Assembly (NCBI RefSeq): GCF_001006005.1
Contig: NZ_CP011254.1
Coordinates: 4,092,001 to 4,156,000, forward strand
Length of the DNA: 64,000 nt
Direction of reading: 5' to 3'
From: Serratia fonticola
GTDB taxonomy: Bacteria > Pseudomonadota > Gammaproteobacteria > Enterobacterales > Enterobacteriaceae
The translations under genes were made by a program, and so were the position numbers. Shown one piece after another: positions 28,022 to 37,036 of the stretch (position 1 is the stretch's first letter; each line of letters opens with the position of its first letter). A model generated the notes under the pieces. It was given only the letters and a program-made list of their open reading frames with translations. It was not told where the DNA came from and searched no databases.

Positions 28022-29313
28022 TGTCGGATAGTCCGTTACTACGTCGTCTGGCTCACCCTTTACGAATTGCTGGGCCGATAATTGAGGCAGTGCTTCCGGG
28101 GGTAAAAATTGGTGAAGTGTGTGAGATCCGTCCCCACTGGCGTACCACAGAAATTGTGGCTCGTGCGCAGGTGATGGGTTTTAATCATGATCTGACTTTG
28201 TTAAGCCTGATTGGTGATGCTAACGGCTTATCCCGCGAAGCTGTGATCTGTCCTACCGGCAGTTCGTTAATGGCAATGCTTAGCTCTTCCTTGTTGGGAT
28301 GCGTGTTAGATCCTTCTGGGCAGGTGGTAGAAAGGCTGACAACGGAGCAGGAGATTGGAGGACAGGAGCTACGAGCGATTGACGCTTCTCCTCCGTCATA
28401 CATGGATCGAGTCGGAATACGAACCCCATTTTATACTGGGGTTCGGGCTATTGACGGCTTGATCACTTGTGGCATTGGGCAGCGTGTAGGGATCTTTGCC
28501 GCAGCAGGTTGCGGCAAAACTACCCTGATGCATATGTTGATTGAACAGGCAGATGCGGACGTCTTTGTGATTGCACTCATCGGCGAGCGTGGTAGAGAGG
28601 TTACCGAGTTTATTGAGGCGTTGCGTCAGTCAGAACGTCAGCAGCAGTGTATTTTGGTCTATGCGACGTCTGACTTCTCTTCGCTCGATCGCTGTAACGC
28701 CGCGTTGGTTGCCACCACGGTGGCCGAGTATTTTCGAGATGCAGGAAAAAAAGTAGTGTTGTTCCTGGACTCAATAACGCGCTATGCCCGTGCATTACGT
28801 GATGTGGCACTCGCTGCAGGGGAGGCTCCCGCACGCCGGGGCTACCCGGCTTCGGTTTTTGATGCGCTGCCCAAACTTCTTGAACGCCCAGGTTGTACAC
28901 AAAGAGGAAGTATTACGGCGTTTTATACTATTCTGCTGGAGGGGGAAGACGAACAGGATCCGATAGCTGAAGAAATACGTTCGATCTTGGATGGGCACTT
29001 TTATCTCAGCCGTAAGCTGGCAGCGAAAAACCATTACCCGGCGATTGATATTCTGCGCAGTGTTAGTCGGGTAGCCAGCCAAGTTTGTTTGCCTGAACAT
29101 TTACATAGTGCCGGCGAAGTGCGTCGAATTATGGCGAAAATTGAAGAGCTTCAGATATTTTTAGATCTGGGAGAATATAAAGCTGGCGAAAATACAGAAA
29201 ATGATCGAGCGATAAACCGCCAGGCATCTCTGTCAGCATGGCTATGTCAGAAAGTGGATGAGAACTCAGTATTTTCAACAACATTAGGTCAACTTCATGA
29301 GCTTGCTTCGTAA
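28021..29313 (+). CDS. sctN: Type III ATPase SctN (InvC/Spa47/YsaN)
   Basis: 430 residues, as in InvC (431). F1-ATPase-like fold: Walker [10 protein letters not shown] at about residues 161-169, Walker [15 protein letters not shown] near 246, and [10 protein letters not shown], all as in the family. Cytoplasmic hexamer that unfolds substrates and releases chaperones, working with SctL and SctO. Starts in the stop of the chaperone gene and overlaps sctO by 17 bases. No anomaly seen. Confidence 0.96.
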   Translation: MSDSPLLRRLAHPLRIAGPIIEAVLPGVKIGEVCEIRPHWRTTEIVARAQVMGFNHDLTLLSLIGDANGLSREAVICPTGSSLMAMLSSSLLGCVLDPSGQVVERLTTEQEIGGQELRAIDASPPSYMDRVGIRTPFYTGVRAIDGLITCGIGQRVGIFAAAGCGKTTLMHMLIEQADADVFVIALIGERGREVTEFIEALRQSERQQQCILVYATSDFSSLDRCNAALVATTVAEYFRDAGKKVVLFLDSITRYARALRDVALAAGEAPARRGYPASVFDALPKLLERPGCTQRGSITAFYTILLEGEDEQDPIAEEIRSILDGHFYLSRKLAAKNHYPAIDILRSVSRVASQVCLPEHLHSAGEVRRIMAKIEELQIFLDLGEYKAGENTENDRAINRQASLSAWLCQKVDENSVFSTTLGQLHELAS

Positions 29314-29752
29314 GATAACTCTGTTGTTGGGATGTTATGACAATAAAATACAGCGGCAGGAGCAAAAACTGATGCTGCTCGACAGGGAAATGAAGCAAAT
29401 TCAACAGAGTCTTCTGGTCCTAGGAAAGGAACGACAGTCCATGAAAGGTTTATTAAGAAATATGGCCCCGCAAGGCGAGAATCTCGATCGTGCAGCACTG
29501 TATTCTTCATTACGCAAACAATCTGTAATTCGTCGACGTATTAGTAATTTGGAACTTGATCAGGGGTTAAAACAGCAGGAGTTAGCATCCCGTGAAAAAG
29601 AAAAAGCCAGTGTTATGACTCAGCGAAAACAGTTTTACCATCAGGCAGATAAATATAAAAATTTGCAACAACACGTAAGAAAAGAGACTCGCGCGGCGTT
29701 AGCGAGGCAGGAAGAGTCTGAAGTTGAGGAGATAATAGTGTGGAAGAAATAA
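29297..29752 (+). CDS. sctO: Type III stalk protein SctO (InvI/Spa13)
   Basis: 151 residues, nearly all coiled coil ([20 protein letters not shown] ...), charged, matching InvI (147) and the FliJ-like stalk family by size and position rather than by strong motifs. Connects the ATPase hexamer to the SctV ring and couples ATP hydrolysis to export. Overlaps sctN and sctP on either side. Confidence 0.85.
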   Translation: MSLLRKITLLLGCYDNKIQRQEQKLMLLDREMKQIQQSLLVLGKERQSMKGLLRNMAPQGENLDRAALYSSLRKQSVIRRRISNLELDQGLKQQELASREKEKASVMTQRKQFYHQADKYKNLQQHVRKETRAALARQEESEVEEIIVWKK

Positions 29753-30726
29753 GCAAAGTTTCTCCAGTCTGGGGGGGGGCGGACGAGATGATTACAACCC
29801 TATATTCTCTAGATACTCTTGCATCTGAAAAGATGCATGAACAAGAGGTTGCAATGCCACCGGAAGAGGAATCTGTGAATGTTGGGGTCTTTTGGTTGAA
29901 TGTCTTTCCGCCAGATTTACAGTTTGTCATCTCGCCCGAGCCTGGTTTGCGGGGCGTGCAGGATAGCTATTACCAACGTTGTGATGTTGGCGAGCCGGCA
30001 CAAAGTGTACAGCAGGGCTTGCCTCAGCACTATGGGGATGACATTCGGGTGGATGCCGTATCTTTCGAGGCACTCGCTGAGAGGCAGAGAGCTAAAGACA
30101 CGGTGGATTTTTTGCCCCCCCTTGCCAGCCTCGACAGTAAGACAATGGAACAGGCTCGTAACAATAACGCGGCAGACACCGTATTACAATTGTTCAAAGC
30201 TGATGATGAACTTCTGGCCCAACAGGAGGAGGATGACAGCGAATTGAAAAAGGAGTCGTCTACAGTAAAGCGTGATGGAACCCTGCTGGATAAAAGTACA
30301 GACTCTACGGCTGGAGGAGATTTTACTTTGTCAGAGCAAGAGATAAGCAGTGGTGAGTCACAGGAAACACTGCAATCCCCTCAACATGATAATGCGGTAG
30401 AACAGCATAATGAATTGACGCTCGATCCAGAGATGGAAGAGCAAGACGCTCTTGCGCCTGCTAAACCGATTGGTTCAGGCAAGCTTACTTATAACTTCGG
30501 ACGGTGGGGTGAAGGTCATCAAGTTGATGTTACGTTGCTTAATCAGGAGCAGGATACCCATTTTCAGTTTGAACCTTCAGACAGTCTGGTTGAGCAGCGC
30601 ATGACTGAACAGTGGGAACAGACTGACATTCCTCCCTACTGGAGTTTGCTTGAAGACGCAGGAGGAGAGCATCAGGGGCATCAACAAAAGGGACAGGATG
30701 AAATTGATGATGAGGTTGGTCAATGA
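29740..30726 (+). CDS. sctP: Type III needle-length regulator SctP (InvJ/Spa32 type)
   Basis: 328 residues, GTG start overlapping the sctO end. Low-complexity, acidic and Gln/Glu-rich over most of its length, with a more structured C-terminal part (YNFGRWGEGHQVDVTLLNQE ... DSLVEQRMTEQ) that would be the substrate-switch domain contacting SctU. Sequence is poorly conserved in this family, so the call rests on position and composition. It carries a G9 tract at 29771-29779 only eleven codons from the start, and a C7 at 30115-30121; slippage in the first would switch the gene off completely, giving overlong needles and no substrate switching. Stop overlaps sctQ (ATGA). Confidence 0.82.
   Translation: MEEISKVSPVWGGADEMITTLYSLDTLASEKMHEQEVAMPPEEESVNVGVFWLNVFPPDLQFVISPEPGLRGVQDSYYQRCDVGEPAQSVQQGLPQHYGDDIRVDAVSFEALAERQRAKDTVDFLPPLASLDSKTMEQARNNNAADTVLQLFKADDELLAQQEEDDSELKKESSTVKRDGTLLDKSTDSTAGGDFTLSEQEISSGESQETLQSPQHDNAVEQHNELTLDPEMEEQDALAPAKPIGSGKLTYNFGRWGEGHQVDVTLLNQEQDTHFQFEPSDSLVEQRMTEQWEQTDIPPYWSLLEDAGGEHQGHQQKGQDEIDDEVGQ
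29771..29779 (+). repeat. G9 tract near the 5' end of sctP
   Basis: Nine consecutive G, codons 11-13 of sctP. A one-base change would stop the product almost at the N-terminus. Confidence 0.9.
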
Positions 30727-31688
30727 TTAGGCGATATCTTCGGCAGTGTAGCAAAGCAGAGCTAAATTCGGCGCAGTCCGCCAAGCGTTGGCAACGCCTC
30801 GGAGGCGAGGTTGTACATTCTATTCCGTTGCCAAAATCCAACCTGTTGGCCTTTCGTGCCGATAGTGGTTGGGAGGGCATGATCGATCTTTATGCCTGGT
30901 TTGCCTCAATGATGCCTGAGCATGCCGGATTGGCGAGTAGTGCCTTTAGCTGGACGCAGCTGGAATCACTTTTTTTCAGCTGTGAGTTCCCGCTGGAGAT
31001 GGGGATCGCTGAATTTGTTTATCAAAAGTTGACCAACTTGGGGCGGGTTGTTGACCCACCAGCCTCTCGGCCTCTTTATGGCTTAAGAACGGCGCAAGGC
31101 GTCGTTTGGGTGGTGAGCAGTTGTGGCAATAGCAATAATTCATCAATTTTCGACCGGGAGTTTCCTTTAGATTATCTTCCCTTGCCTCTGCATTTTGAAC
31201 TGGGGAAGAGTGAATGTCCTCTGAGCGTATTAAATAAGCTGCGCTGTGGAGATGTACTGCTGATCACCGAAGTCAAGCAACGCGTTACGCTTTGTGACAA
31301 GCATCTTGGTTTTTATCAATGTAACGGGAATGAGATTATGATCGACGAAGCGTTTATGGAGCCATCATTTGAAGCTGAACATGAAGACTTAGCTGAACAT
31401 GAAGACTTATTACAAGCTAGCGAAGCGAATGATGGTGTGTCGCCTTTATTGCCGCGTTCGCGGATGCCAGTAAGTTTGACCTTTACTCTGCAACAGGCGA
31501 TGGTAACGGTGAAAGACTTGGAATCCCTCTGCCAAGGACATGTTTTTTACTGCGATTCAGATGCCGAGAAAAAGGTGCTGATCAAAGGTAATGGCTTAGC
31601 ATTGGCGCGTGGGGAACTGATCTGGGTAGAGGACAGACTAGGGGTTGAAATTACCGATTTATATCAAGAGGCCGGTAATGGGAAATGA
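30723..31688 (+). CDS. sctQ: Type III sorting-platform protein SctQ (SpaO/Spa33)
   Basis: 321 residues (SpaO 303, Spa33 293). The C-terminal 75 residues form a SPOA domain (MPVSLTFTLQQAMVTVKDLE ... GNGLALARGELIWVEDRLGV). Cytoplasmic pod of the sorting platform, with SctK and SctL. Family members also make a short C-terminal product from an internal start; the Met at the beginning of the SPOA domain is in the right place, but I see no strong ribosome binding site before it. A perfect 18-bp tandem duplication (31374-31409) repeats AEHEDL in the linker. Overlaps sctP at its start and sctR at its end. Confidence 0.92.
   Translation: MIRRYLRQCSKAELNSAQSAKRWQRLGGEVVHSIPLPKSNLLAFRADSGWEGMIDLYAWFASMMPEHAGLASSAFSWTQLESLFFSCEFPLEMGIAEFVYQKLTNLGRVVDPPASRPLYGLRTAQGVVWVVSSCGNSNNSSIFDREFPLDYLPLPLHFELGKSECPLSVLNKLRCGDVLLITEVKQRVTLCDKHLGFYQCNGNEIMIDEAFMEPSFEAEHEDLAEHEDLLQASEANDGVSPLLPRSRMPVSLTFTLQQAMVTVKDLESLCQGHVFYCDSDAEKKVLIKGNGLALARGELIWVEDRLGVEITDLYQEAGNGK
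31374..31409 (+). repeat. Perfect 18-bp tandem duplication in sctQ
   Basis: GCTGAACATGAAGACTTA occurs twice in a row, in frame, duplicating AEHEDL in the acidic linker before the SPOA domain. Confidence 0.9.
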
Positions 31689-32337
31689 TGTTTCACTAGT
31701 TGGTCTTTTAGCTTTTGCCACATTATTGCCTTTTCTTATTGCTTGTGGCACCTGCTATATCAAGTTTTCGATTGTATTTGTGATGGTGCGGAATGCTTTG
31801 GGTTTGCAACAGATTCCCTCGAATATGACACTGAATGGTATTGCATTAATATTATCAATGTTTGTTATGATGCCCGTAGTTCAACAAGGATATCAAAGCT
31901 ATCGTGAATATGATGTTGATATCACTAACGTCGCTTCAGTGAGTGATTTCATAGAGAATGGATTCGATAGTTACCGTAATTATTTGAGTAAATATGCGGA
32001 TCCCGAACTGGTTCATTTTTTCGAAAGGGTAGGAACACAACGAGAAACGCAACAGGTAGATGGGGCTGGTTATAATGAAAAATCGTCTATTTTAACCTTG
32101 TTACCTGCTTATGCACTGAGTGAAATAAAAAGTGCATTTAAAATTGGTTTCTATCTATATCTACCATTTGTGGTTGTTGACTTGGTTATTTCCAGTATAT
32201 TGTTGGCGCTGGGAATGATGATGATGAGTCCTGTGACAATCTCTGTCCCTATTAAATTACTATTATTTATCGTATTGGATGGGTGGACGCTGTTATCCCA
32301 GGGCCTGATTAGACAATATCTTGATGTTGCCCTGTAA
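31678..32337 (+). CDS. sctR: Type III export apparatus SctR (SpaP/Spa24)
   Basis: 219 residues from the ATG at 31678 (AGAGG seven bases upstream), matching SpaP (224); the frame opens upstream but without homology. Hydrophobic with the FliP/SctR hallmarks: IACGTCYIKFSIVFVMVRNALG and MTLNGIALILSMFVMMPV near the N-terminus and a hydrophobic C-terminal pair. Five SctR subunits form the core of the inner-membrane export gate with SctS and SctT. Start overlaps the end of sctQ. Confidence 0.95.
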   Translation: MGNDVSLVGLLAFATLLPFLIACGTCYIKFSIVFVMVRNALGLQQIPSNMTLNGIALILSMFVMMPVVQQGYQSYREYDVDITNVASVSDFIENGFDSYRNYLSKYADPELVHFFERVGTQRETQQVDGAGYNEKSSILTLLPAYALSEIKSAFKIGFYLYLPFVVVDLVISSILLALGMMMMSPVTISVPIKLLLFIVLDGWTLLSQGLIRQYLDVAL

Positions 32338-32378
32338 TACCGTAAATGATCGTTTCTATTATAAATCAGGTTGAAAAC

Positions 32379-32639
32379 ATGAATGATCTTGTATTTGCTG
32401 GTAATAAGTCAATGTATTTAGTCCTGATTTTGTCTGCTGGACCTGTCGCGGTTGCGACCATCGTAGGCGTGTTGGTGGGGTTGTTTCAAACGGTGACCCA
32501 GATACAGGAGCAAACGCTGCCATTTGGGGTGAAGTTGCTGTCCGTAACGATCTGTCTCTTTTTGCTCTCAGGCTGGTATGGTGATGTATTACTGGCTTAT
32601 TCGGGAGAAGTATTAAGGATGGCCTTAAGGCGCGAATAA
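32379..32639 (+). CDS. sctS: Type III export apparatus SctS (SpaQ/Spa9)
   Basis: 86 residues from MNDLVFAGNK, the same length and same opening as SpaQ (MDDLVFAGNK); the frame is open further upstream (to 32346) but the ATG at 32379 fits the family. Two hydrophobic helices flank the conserved VGLFQTVTQIQEQTLPFG loop. Forms the lower part of the export gate. It lies 41 bases after sctR and four bases before sctT. Confidence 0.95.
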   Translation: MNDLVFAGNKSMYLVLILSAGPVAVATIVGVLVGLFQTVTQIQEQTLPFGVKLLSVTICLFLLSGWYGDVLLAYSGEVLRMALRRE

Positions 32640-32643
32640 ATTT

Positions 32644-33408
32644 ATGCAAATTGGATTTTTTTTTGGCATACACGACTGGCTTTTGGCCATGTCGATGGCA
32701 TCAGCCAGGCTAATGCCTGTTTTTATGTTATTACCGTTTTTAAATAATAATACGCTAACTGGCATGATCCGTATGCCGGTTGTTATGATCTTGGGGGCTT
32801 CACTTTGGCCGTTTCCCTTTCAGGATCTACCCGCGTTTGATACGCTCCACTATTTGGGGTTGATGGTCAAAGAAGCGATCATTGGCTTAGTGATCGCTTG
32901 TTTTTTATGCATGCCTTTCTGGGTGTTACATGCATTGGGTAGCATGGTTGACAACCAGCGAGGTGCGACCTTGAGTAGCAGTATTGATCCGCTTAGTGGT
33001 GTTGACACCTCGGAGTTGGCGAACTTTTTCAACTTATTTGCTGCGGTGATAGTGCTGGAAAGTGGTGGCTTTTTGTCGATTTCTCAGGTATTTCATTCCA
33101 GCTACTTACTTTGGAGCCCTCTTTCTTTTGAAATACCATCATTACGACCCTCCATCGGATTTATGGGTAACATGGTCAGCAAGGCTTTTATTATGGCCAG
33201 CCCAATGTTGGTGAGTTTCTTGTTGGCAGAGGGATTGTTGGGGTTACTGTCGCTCTATGCACCGCAAATGAATGCCTTTGCAATTGCCTTGACGATAAAG
33301 AGTAGCATTGCATTTTTCATACTTATTTTGTATTTCACCCCTTTTTTTCCGGTCGAGATTATCAATATGCGCATGCATGCTAATATTTTATCTAGCTGGC
33401 TGGCGTAA
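32644..33408 (+). CDS. sctT: Type III export apparatus SctT (SpaR/Spa29)
   Basis: 254 residues, polytopic (about six hydrophobic segments), as in SpaR (263) and Spa29 (256). FliR/SctT features include the SMVDNQRGATLSSSIDPLSG motif near residue 102. Completes the SctRST export core in the inner membrane. Followed after 55 bases by sctU. Confidence 0.95.
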   Translation: MQIGFFFGIHDWLLAMSMASARLMPVFMLLPFLNNNTLTGMIRMPVVMILGASLWPFPFQDLPAFDTLHYLGLMVKEAIIGLVIACFLCMPFWVLHALGSMVDNQRGATLSSSIDPLSGVDTSELANFFNLFAAVIVLESGGFLSISQVFHSSYLLWSPLSFEIPSLRPSIGFMGNMVSKAFIMASPMLVSFLLAEGLLGLLSLYAPQMNAFAIALTIKSSIAFFILILYFTPFFPVEIINMRMHANILSSWLA

Positions 33409-33463
33409 ATTCAAAAGATGAACAATTGTGCTGAAAATATTGCTTCGCTAACTAGGGTGGCTT

Positions 33464-34531
33464 ATGTCTTCGAGTAAAACGGAACAACCGACACAAAAAA
33501 AATTAAAGGACGCAGCTGAAAAAGGCCAGTCATTCAAAAGCAAGGATTTAGTCACCTCATGTCTGCTATTGCTAGGTGCTGAATATATCATTAATTTAAC
33601 CACTTTTGAAAAGATGGGGGGGGTTTTTACTAGTATTATAGAGAATGACTTTAGCAGTGGTCTCCATGAATACACTCACATGGTATTTTGGGAGGGAATC
33701 AAGATTTTCCTTCCTTTTTTAATGATGTGTATATTTTCCTCGATGTTTCCCACTCTTTTACAAACGGGTTTTCTTATTGCAACCAAAGCGTTAAAAATTA
33801 ATTTCGACTCACTGAATCCCACGCAAGGAATAAAAAAAATATTCAGTTTGCGTGCCTTGAAGGACGCGGTAAAAGCATGTCTCTATTTGATTTGCTTTGT
33901 TGTGGCTGGTGTTATTTTCTGGCAAAAGAATAGGCTGTTACTGTTGTCACAGATGCACGGGTCGCCGCAGCAGGTATTTTTTGTATGGGGGGAGTTGTTT
34001 CATTCTCTGATTGTACTATGCCTATCTTGTATTATTCTGATCATTGTTTTAGATGCGTTAGCTGAATTTTTCCTGCATATAAAAGACAACAAAATGGACA
34101 AGGAGGAAGTGAAACGTGAACACAAAGATCAGGAAGGAAACCAGGAGATGAAATCAAAACGCAAAGAGATGCATAGTGAACTTTTGTCTGAGCAAGTCAA
34201 GTCGGATATTAAAAATTCTAAAGTGATTGTCGCCAACCCAACGCATATCGCCGTTGGATTGTATTTAAACCCTCAGGTAGTACCCATCCCGTTTATTTCT
34301 GTGCTGGAAACCAATAACCGAGCGCAGGCTGTTCGTGCATATGCCCAAAAAGTTGGGGTTCCTGTTATTGAGGATATTAAACTAGCTAGACTGATTTATA
34401 AAACCCATAAACGTTACTCCTTTGTCAGTTTGGTGGCGGTTGAGGAGGTTATTCGCCTCTTGAACTGGCTGGAACAGGTTGAAAACGCTTGGGTGGTTGA
34501 GAACGAAAGCGATCATCCGCCACTACCTTGA
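33464..34531 (+). CDS. sctU: Type III autoprotease switch SctU (SpaS/Spa40)
   Basis: 355 residues (SpaS 356). Four membrane segments in the first 200 residues, then the cytoplasmic domain with the autocleavage motif NPTH at Asn258-His261, the same position as in SpaS. Cleavage between Asn and Pro allows the switch from needle subunits to translocators together with SctP. A G8 tract (33616-33623) lies at codons 51-54 in the first membrane region; one slip would truncate nearly the whole protein. Last gene of the export-apparatus block, 94 bases before the chaperone. Confidence 0.96.
   Translation: MSSSKTEQPTQKKLKDAAEKGQSFKSKDLVTSCLLLLGAEYIINLTTFEKMGGVFTSIIENDFSSGLHEYTHMVFWEGIKIFLPFLMMCIFSSMFPTLLQTGFLIATKALKINFDSLNPTQGIKKIFSLRALKDAVKACLYLICFVVAGVIFWQKNRLLLLSQMHGSPQQVFFVWGELFHSLIVLCLSCIILIIVLDALAEFFLHIKDNKMDKEEVKREHKDQEGNQEMKSKRKEMHSELLSEQVKSDIKNSKVIVANPTHIAVGLYLNPQVVPIPFISVLETNNRAQAVRAYAQKVGVPVIEDIKLARLIYKTHKRYSFVSLVAVEEVIRLLNWLEQVENAWVVENESDHPPLP
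33616..33623 (+). repeat. G8 tract in sctU
   Basis: Eight consecutive G near codon 52 of sctU (Met-Gly-Gly-Val). Confidence 0.9.
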
Positions 34532-34625
34532 GCGTTATTTGAATGAAACGAAAAGCCCTAATTGATTTAATAGATGCCATCGAAACCTTGTAGGGTTATG
34601 GCTCTCTAACGAGGAGAAAAAGAGT

Positions 34626-35171
34626 ATGACGCAAAAAACAATAGTAAATCATCCGACTTGCGATCCCATCACCGCTGCCTCTAAGCAGCACGATATGGAA
34701 ACCATGTTGATGTCGGTAATGAGCGAGGGGGTGATGCTTAAGGATATCCACGGGATTTCCAATGAAATGATGGAACAAATGTATTCCCATGCACATCATT
34801 TTTACCAGCAAGGCCGTTTAGATGATGCTGAAAGCTTTTTTAGTTTCCTATGCATGTATGACCTGAACAATGCTGATTACTTTATTGGCCTCGGTGCAGT
34901 TAACCAACTGAAGAAAAACTACCAAAAAGCTTGTGATCTGTATGCATTAGCTTACGTGATTGCGAAAGATAATTTTAGCCCGATATTTTACAGTGGTCAA
35001 TGTCAGCTGTTAATGGGGAACTTTGTCAAAGCCATGCAGTGTTTCGATTTGATATGTAGGCGGGCGAATGATGAAAGTTTGAAGAAAAAATCCAGGATCT
35101 ATTTGCAAACCATTAAAAAAAACCGAACTGACAGTGCAGTTGAATCATGTTCGGAGAAACAGGAGACTTAA
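34626..35171 (+). CDS. Translocator chaperone, SicA/IpgC/SycB family
   Basis: 181 residues (SicA 165, IpgC 155, SycB about 170) with three tetratricopeptide-like repeats (AESFFSFLCMYDLNNADYFI, ACDLYALAYVIAKDNFSPIF, AMQCFDLICRRA). Strong ribosome binding site (GAGGAG). Class II chaperones hold the two translocators before export and then act as co-activators of the AraC regulator (InvF/YsaE). Stop and the sctE start overlap (TAATG). The 94-base gap before it may carry an internal promoter. Confidence 0.93.
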   Translation: MTQKTIVNHPTCDPITAASKQHDMETMLMSVMSEGVMLKDIHGISNEMMEQMYSHAHHFYQQGRLDDAESFFSFLCMYDLNNADYFIGLGAVNQLKKNYQKACDLYALAYVIAKDNFSPIFYSGQCQLLMGNFVKAMQCFDLICRRANDESLKKKSRIYLQTIKKNRTDSAVESCSEKQET

Positions 35172-37000
35172 TGACAATCGACGTAGGTTTTAAACCCGTA
35201 AATTTACTGCAACACACTCGAATTTCACCGGAGCGTGCACAGCAGATTTTAACTGATGTAAACAAGCAACAGCGTGTCGAGACTGCGGCCGTACGTAATG
35301 TCAATGTGACCGACATCGGTGACACATTGGAAGCGGATATGGAGTTTGATCATGCCTTGCTACGTGAAGCGCCGGTATTACCCAAAGGTAAACTGACCCG
35401 TGATGGTTCGTTGCTGTTGGTATTATCAAACATGATTGAATTGCAGGGGCAGCAGGCAATTGACAAGCTAAGCAGCAATCTCGCTTCTATGCAGGCAATT
35501 CTCGAAGCGCGTAAAAAAAATGGGGATAAGCTCTCATCTGAAGCAGAAGTCGCGGTGAATGCAAACGAGCAGGCAGTAGAAGAATTTAAGACAGCCATGG
35601 ACGGGCTGGAAACGGCACAGCGTAACCAGGAAAATAAAGCTCAATTGGCGAAACAGGCGGGTGAGGAGCTAGGGGAACTTAAAGCGAATGCGGGACCAGG
35701 GACAGATCCGGGCTATCAGGCAAATCTGGCGGCTGCGGAGGAAAAACTAAGCAAGGCCAATGCTGATTTAAACGCTGCTAAAGTGGCAACCAAAGAGGCT
35801 GGTGCTATAACCGAGCAAAAAAAACAGGTTGCGATGGAGACCGCGGTTCATGCAGACCAAGCGCTAGAACGAATGAAAGCCTCTGCAGATACGCCTGGTT
35901 ACGCCAGTATGCGTTCTGGCACTGCTCAACAGACAGAGAAGCACCTCAATAATGCGGCTACTTTGTCATTACTACTAGGGAAGTTTATTCAGTCGGTTGG
36001 GGATCAATCAGTCGAAGATTTAAAAAATGATTTGGCGATCACCAACACCATGCGAGAAGCCAACCAGAAAGATATGTTGAAGAAGTCGGAGGAGTTTGCC
36101 GAACAGCAGCGAAAAGCAGAAGAGGCAAGTAAAGCGACTGGATGTCTTGGCAAGATTATAGGGGGGATTGCCACTGCCGTAGGGGCTGTCGGCATGGTGT
36201 TCGGTGGTGCCGGCGCTGGTCTGATGGCGGTAGGTATTGGTCTAATGGTTCTCGATCCGATTATGGAGGCCATTACAGGAAAATCACTGACCGGTATGGT
36301 ACTTGACCCTGTGATGGAGCATGTGTTTATGCCCCTGATGGACTTGATGAGCAAGCTTCTTGACAAGATCATCGATTATACCCCGATTGGGTTGTTGTTG
36401 AAAGAGTTGGATAAACTCACAGGGTTGGATATTACGGATATGGTCAAGGCGTTAGCGGCAGCGGCAGCAACGGTAGCGGTATTTATTGCTGTTGCCTATG
36501 TAGCTAAATCGGCGGCGAAAACGATGATCGACAAAATGCCGAAGATTTTGACCGAGGCATTGAACAAGGCGGTTAAGGATACCGTTGAACAGGTCAGTAA
36601 AGCGGTCCCGGACATGGTGAAAAACGGGAGCAAAAAGATAAGTCAAAAAGTAGGCAGTCTGCAAAAGGCTGTGTTTAAAAACGATCCCCTGTCACAGGAA
36701 AAATGGCTTAATCGTTTGGAACTTACGCGCAATACCGCCATGGTTACCGGGAGTACCACTCAGGCCACCGGTAATATGATTAGCGGGCAATTGCAAAAAG
36801 AGGCCATGGATGCTTTGGCTGGTTTCACTCTCAGCGCCGCTGATATGGAGATCCTCAAGCAATTGGCCGAAATGATATATCAATCTTTCGAACGTAAGCA
36901 GGAGCTGGTACAGCAACTGTGGGGGGAGATGCGTAATCAGTTGCTTCAGCAGTCCGGTACCGGGCGAACTATCATGCGTAACCTGAGTGCCTCCGCGTAG
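35171..37000 (+). CDS. sctE: Major translocator SctE (SipB/IpaB/YspB)
   Basis: 609 residues from the ATG at 35171 (AGGAG upstream, overlapping the chaperone stop); SipB has 593. A long coiled coil occupies about residues 90-240. Two hydrophobic stretches at about 324-362 (glycine/alanine-rich hairpin) and 424-450 insert into the host membrane, as in SipB and IpaB. Forms the translocation pore with SctB. The N-terminal 60 residues contain the chaperone-binding and secretion region. Confidence 0.94.
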   Translation: MTIDVGFKPVNLLQHTRISPERAQQILTDVNKQQRVETAAVRNVNVTDIGDTLEADMEFDHALLREAPVLPKGKLTRDGSLLLVLSNMIELQGQQAIDKLSSNLASMQAILEARKKNGDKLSSEAEVAVNANEQAVEEFKTAMDGLETAQRNQENKAQLAKQAGEELGELKANAGPGTDPGYQANLAAAEEKLSKANADLNAAKVATKEAGAITEQKKQVAMETAVHADQALERMKASADTPGYASMRSGTAQQTEKHLNNAATLSLLLGKFIQSVGDQSVEDLKNDLAITNTMREANQKDMLKKSEEFAEQQRKAEEASKATGCLGKIIGGIATAVGAVGMVFGGAGAGLMAVGIGLMVLDPIMEAITGKSLTGMVLDPVMEHVFMPLMDLMSKLLDKIIDYTPIGLLLKELDKLTGLDITDMVKALAAAAATVAVFIAVAYVAKSAAKTMIDKMPKILTEALNKAVKDTVEQVSKAVPDMVKNGSKKISQKVGSLQKAVFKNDPLSQEKWLNRLELTRNTAMVTGSTTQATGNMISGQLQKEAMDALAGFTLSAADMEILKQLAEMIYQSFERKQELVQQLWGEMRNQLLQQSGTGRTIMRNLSASA

Positions 37001-37036
37001 TGATGTAAACAACCTTTATCAAGAGAGAGAAAATAA

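Noticed and set aside
31645..31677. Upstream extension of sctR (and likewise of sctS at 32346)
   Set aside because: The internal ATGs at 31678 and 32379 give the family lengths and conserved N-termini and have better placed ribosome binding sites.
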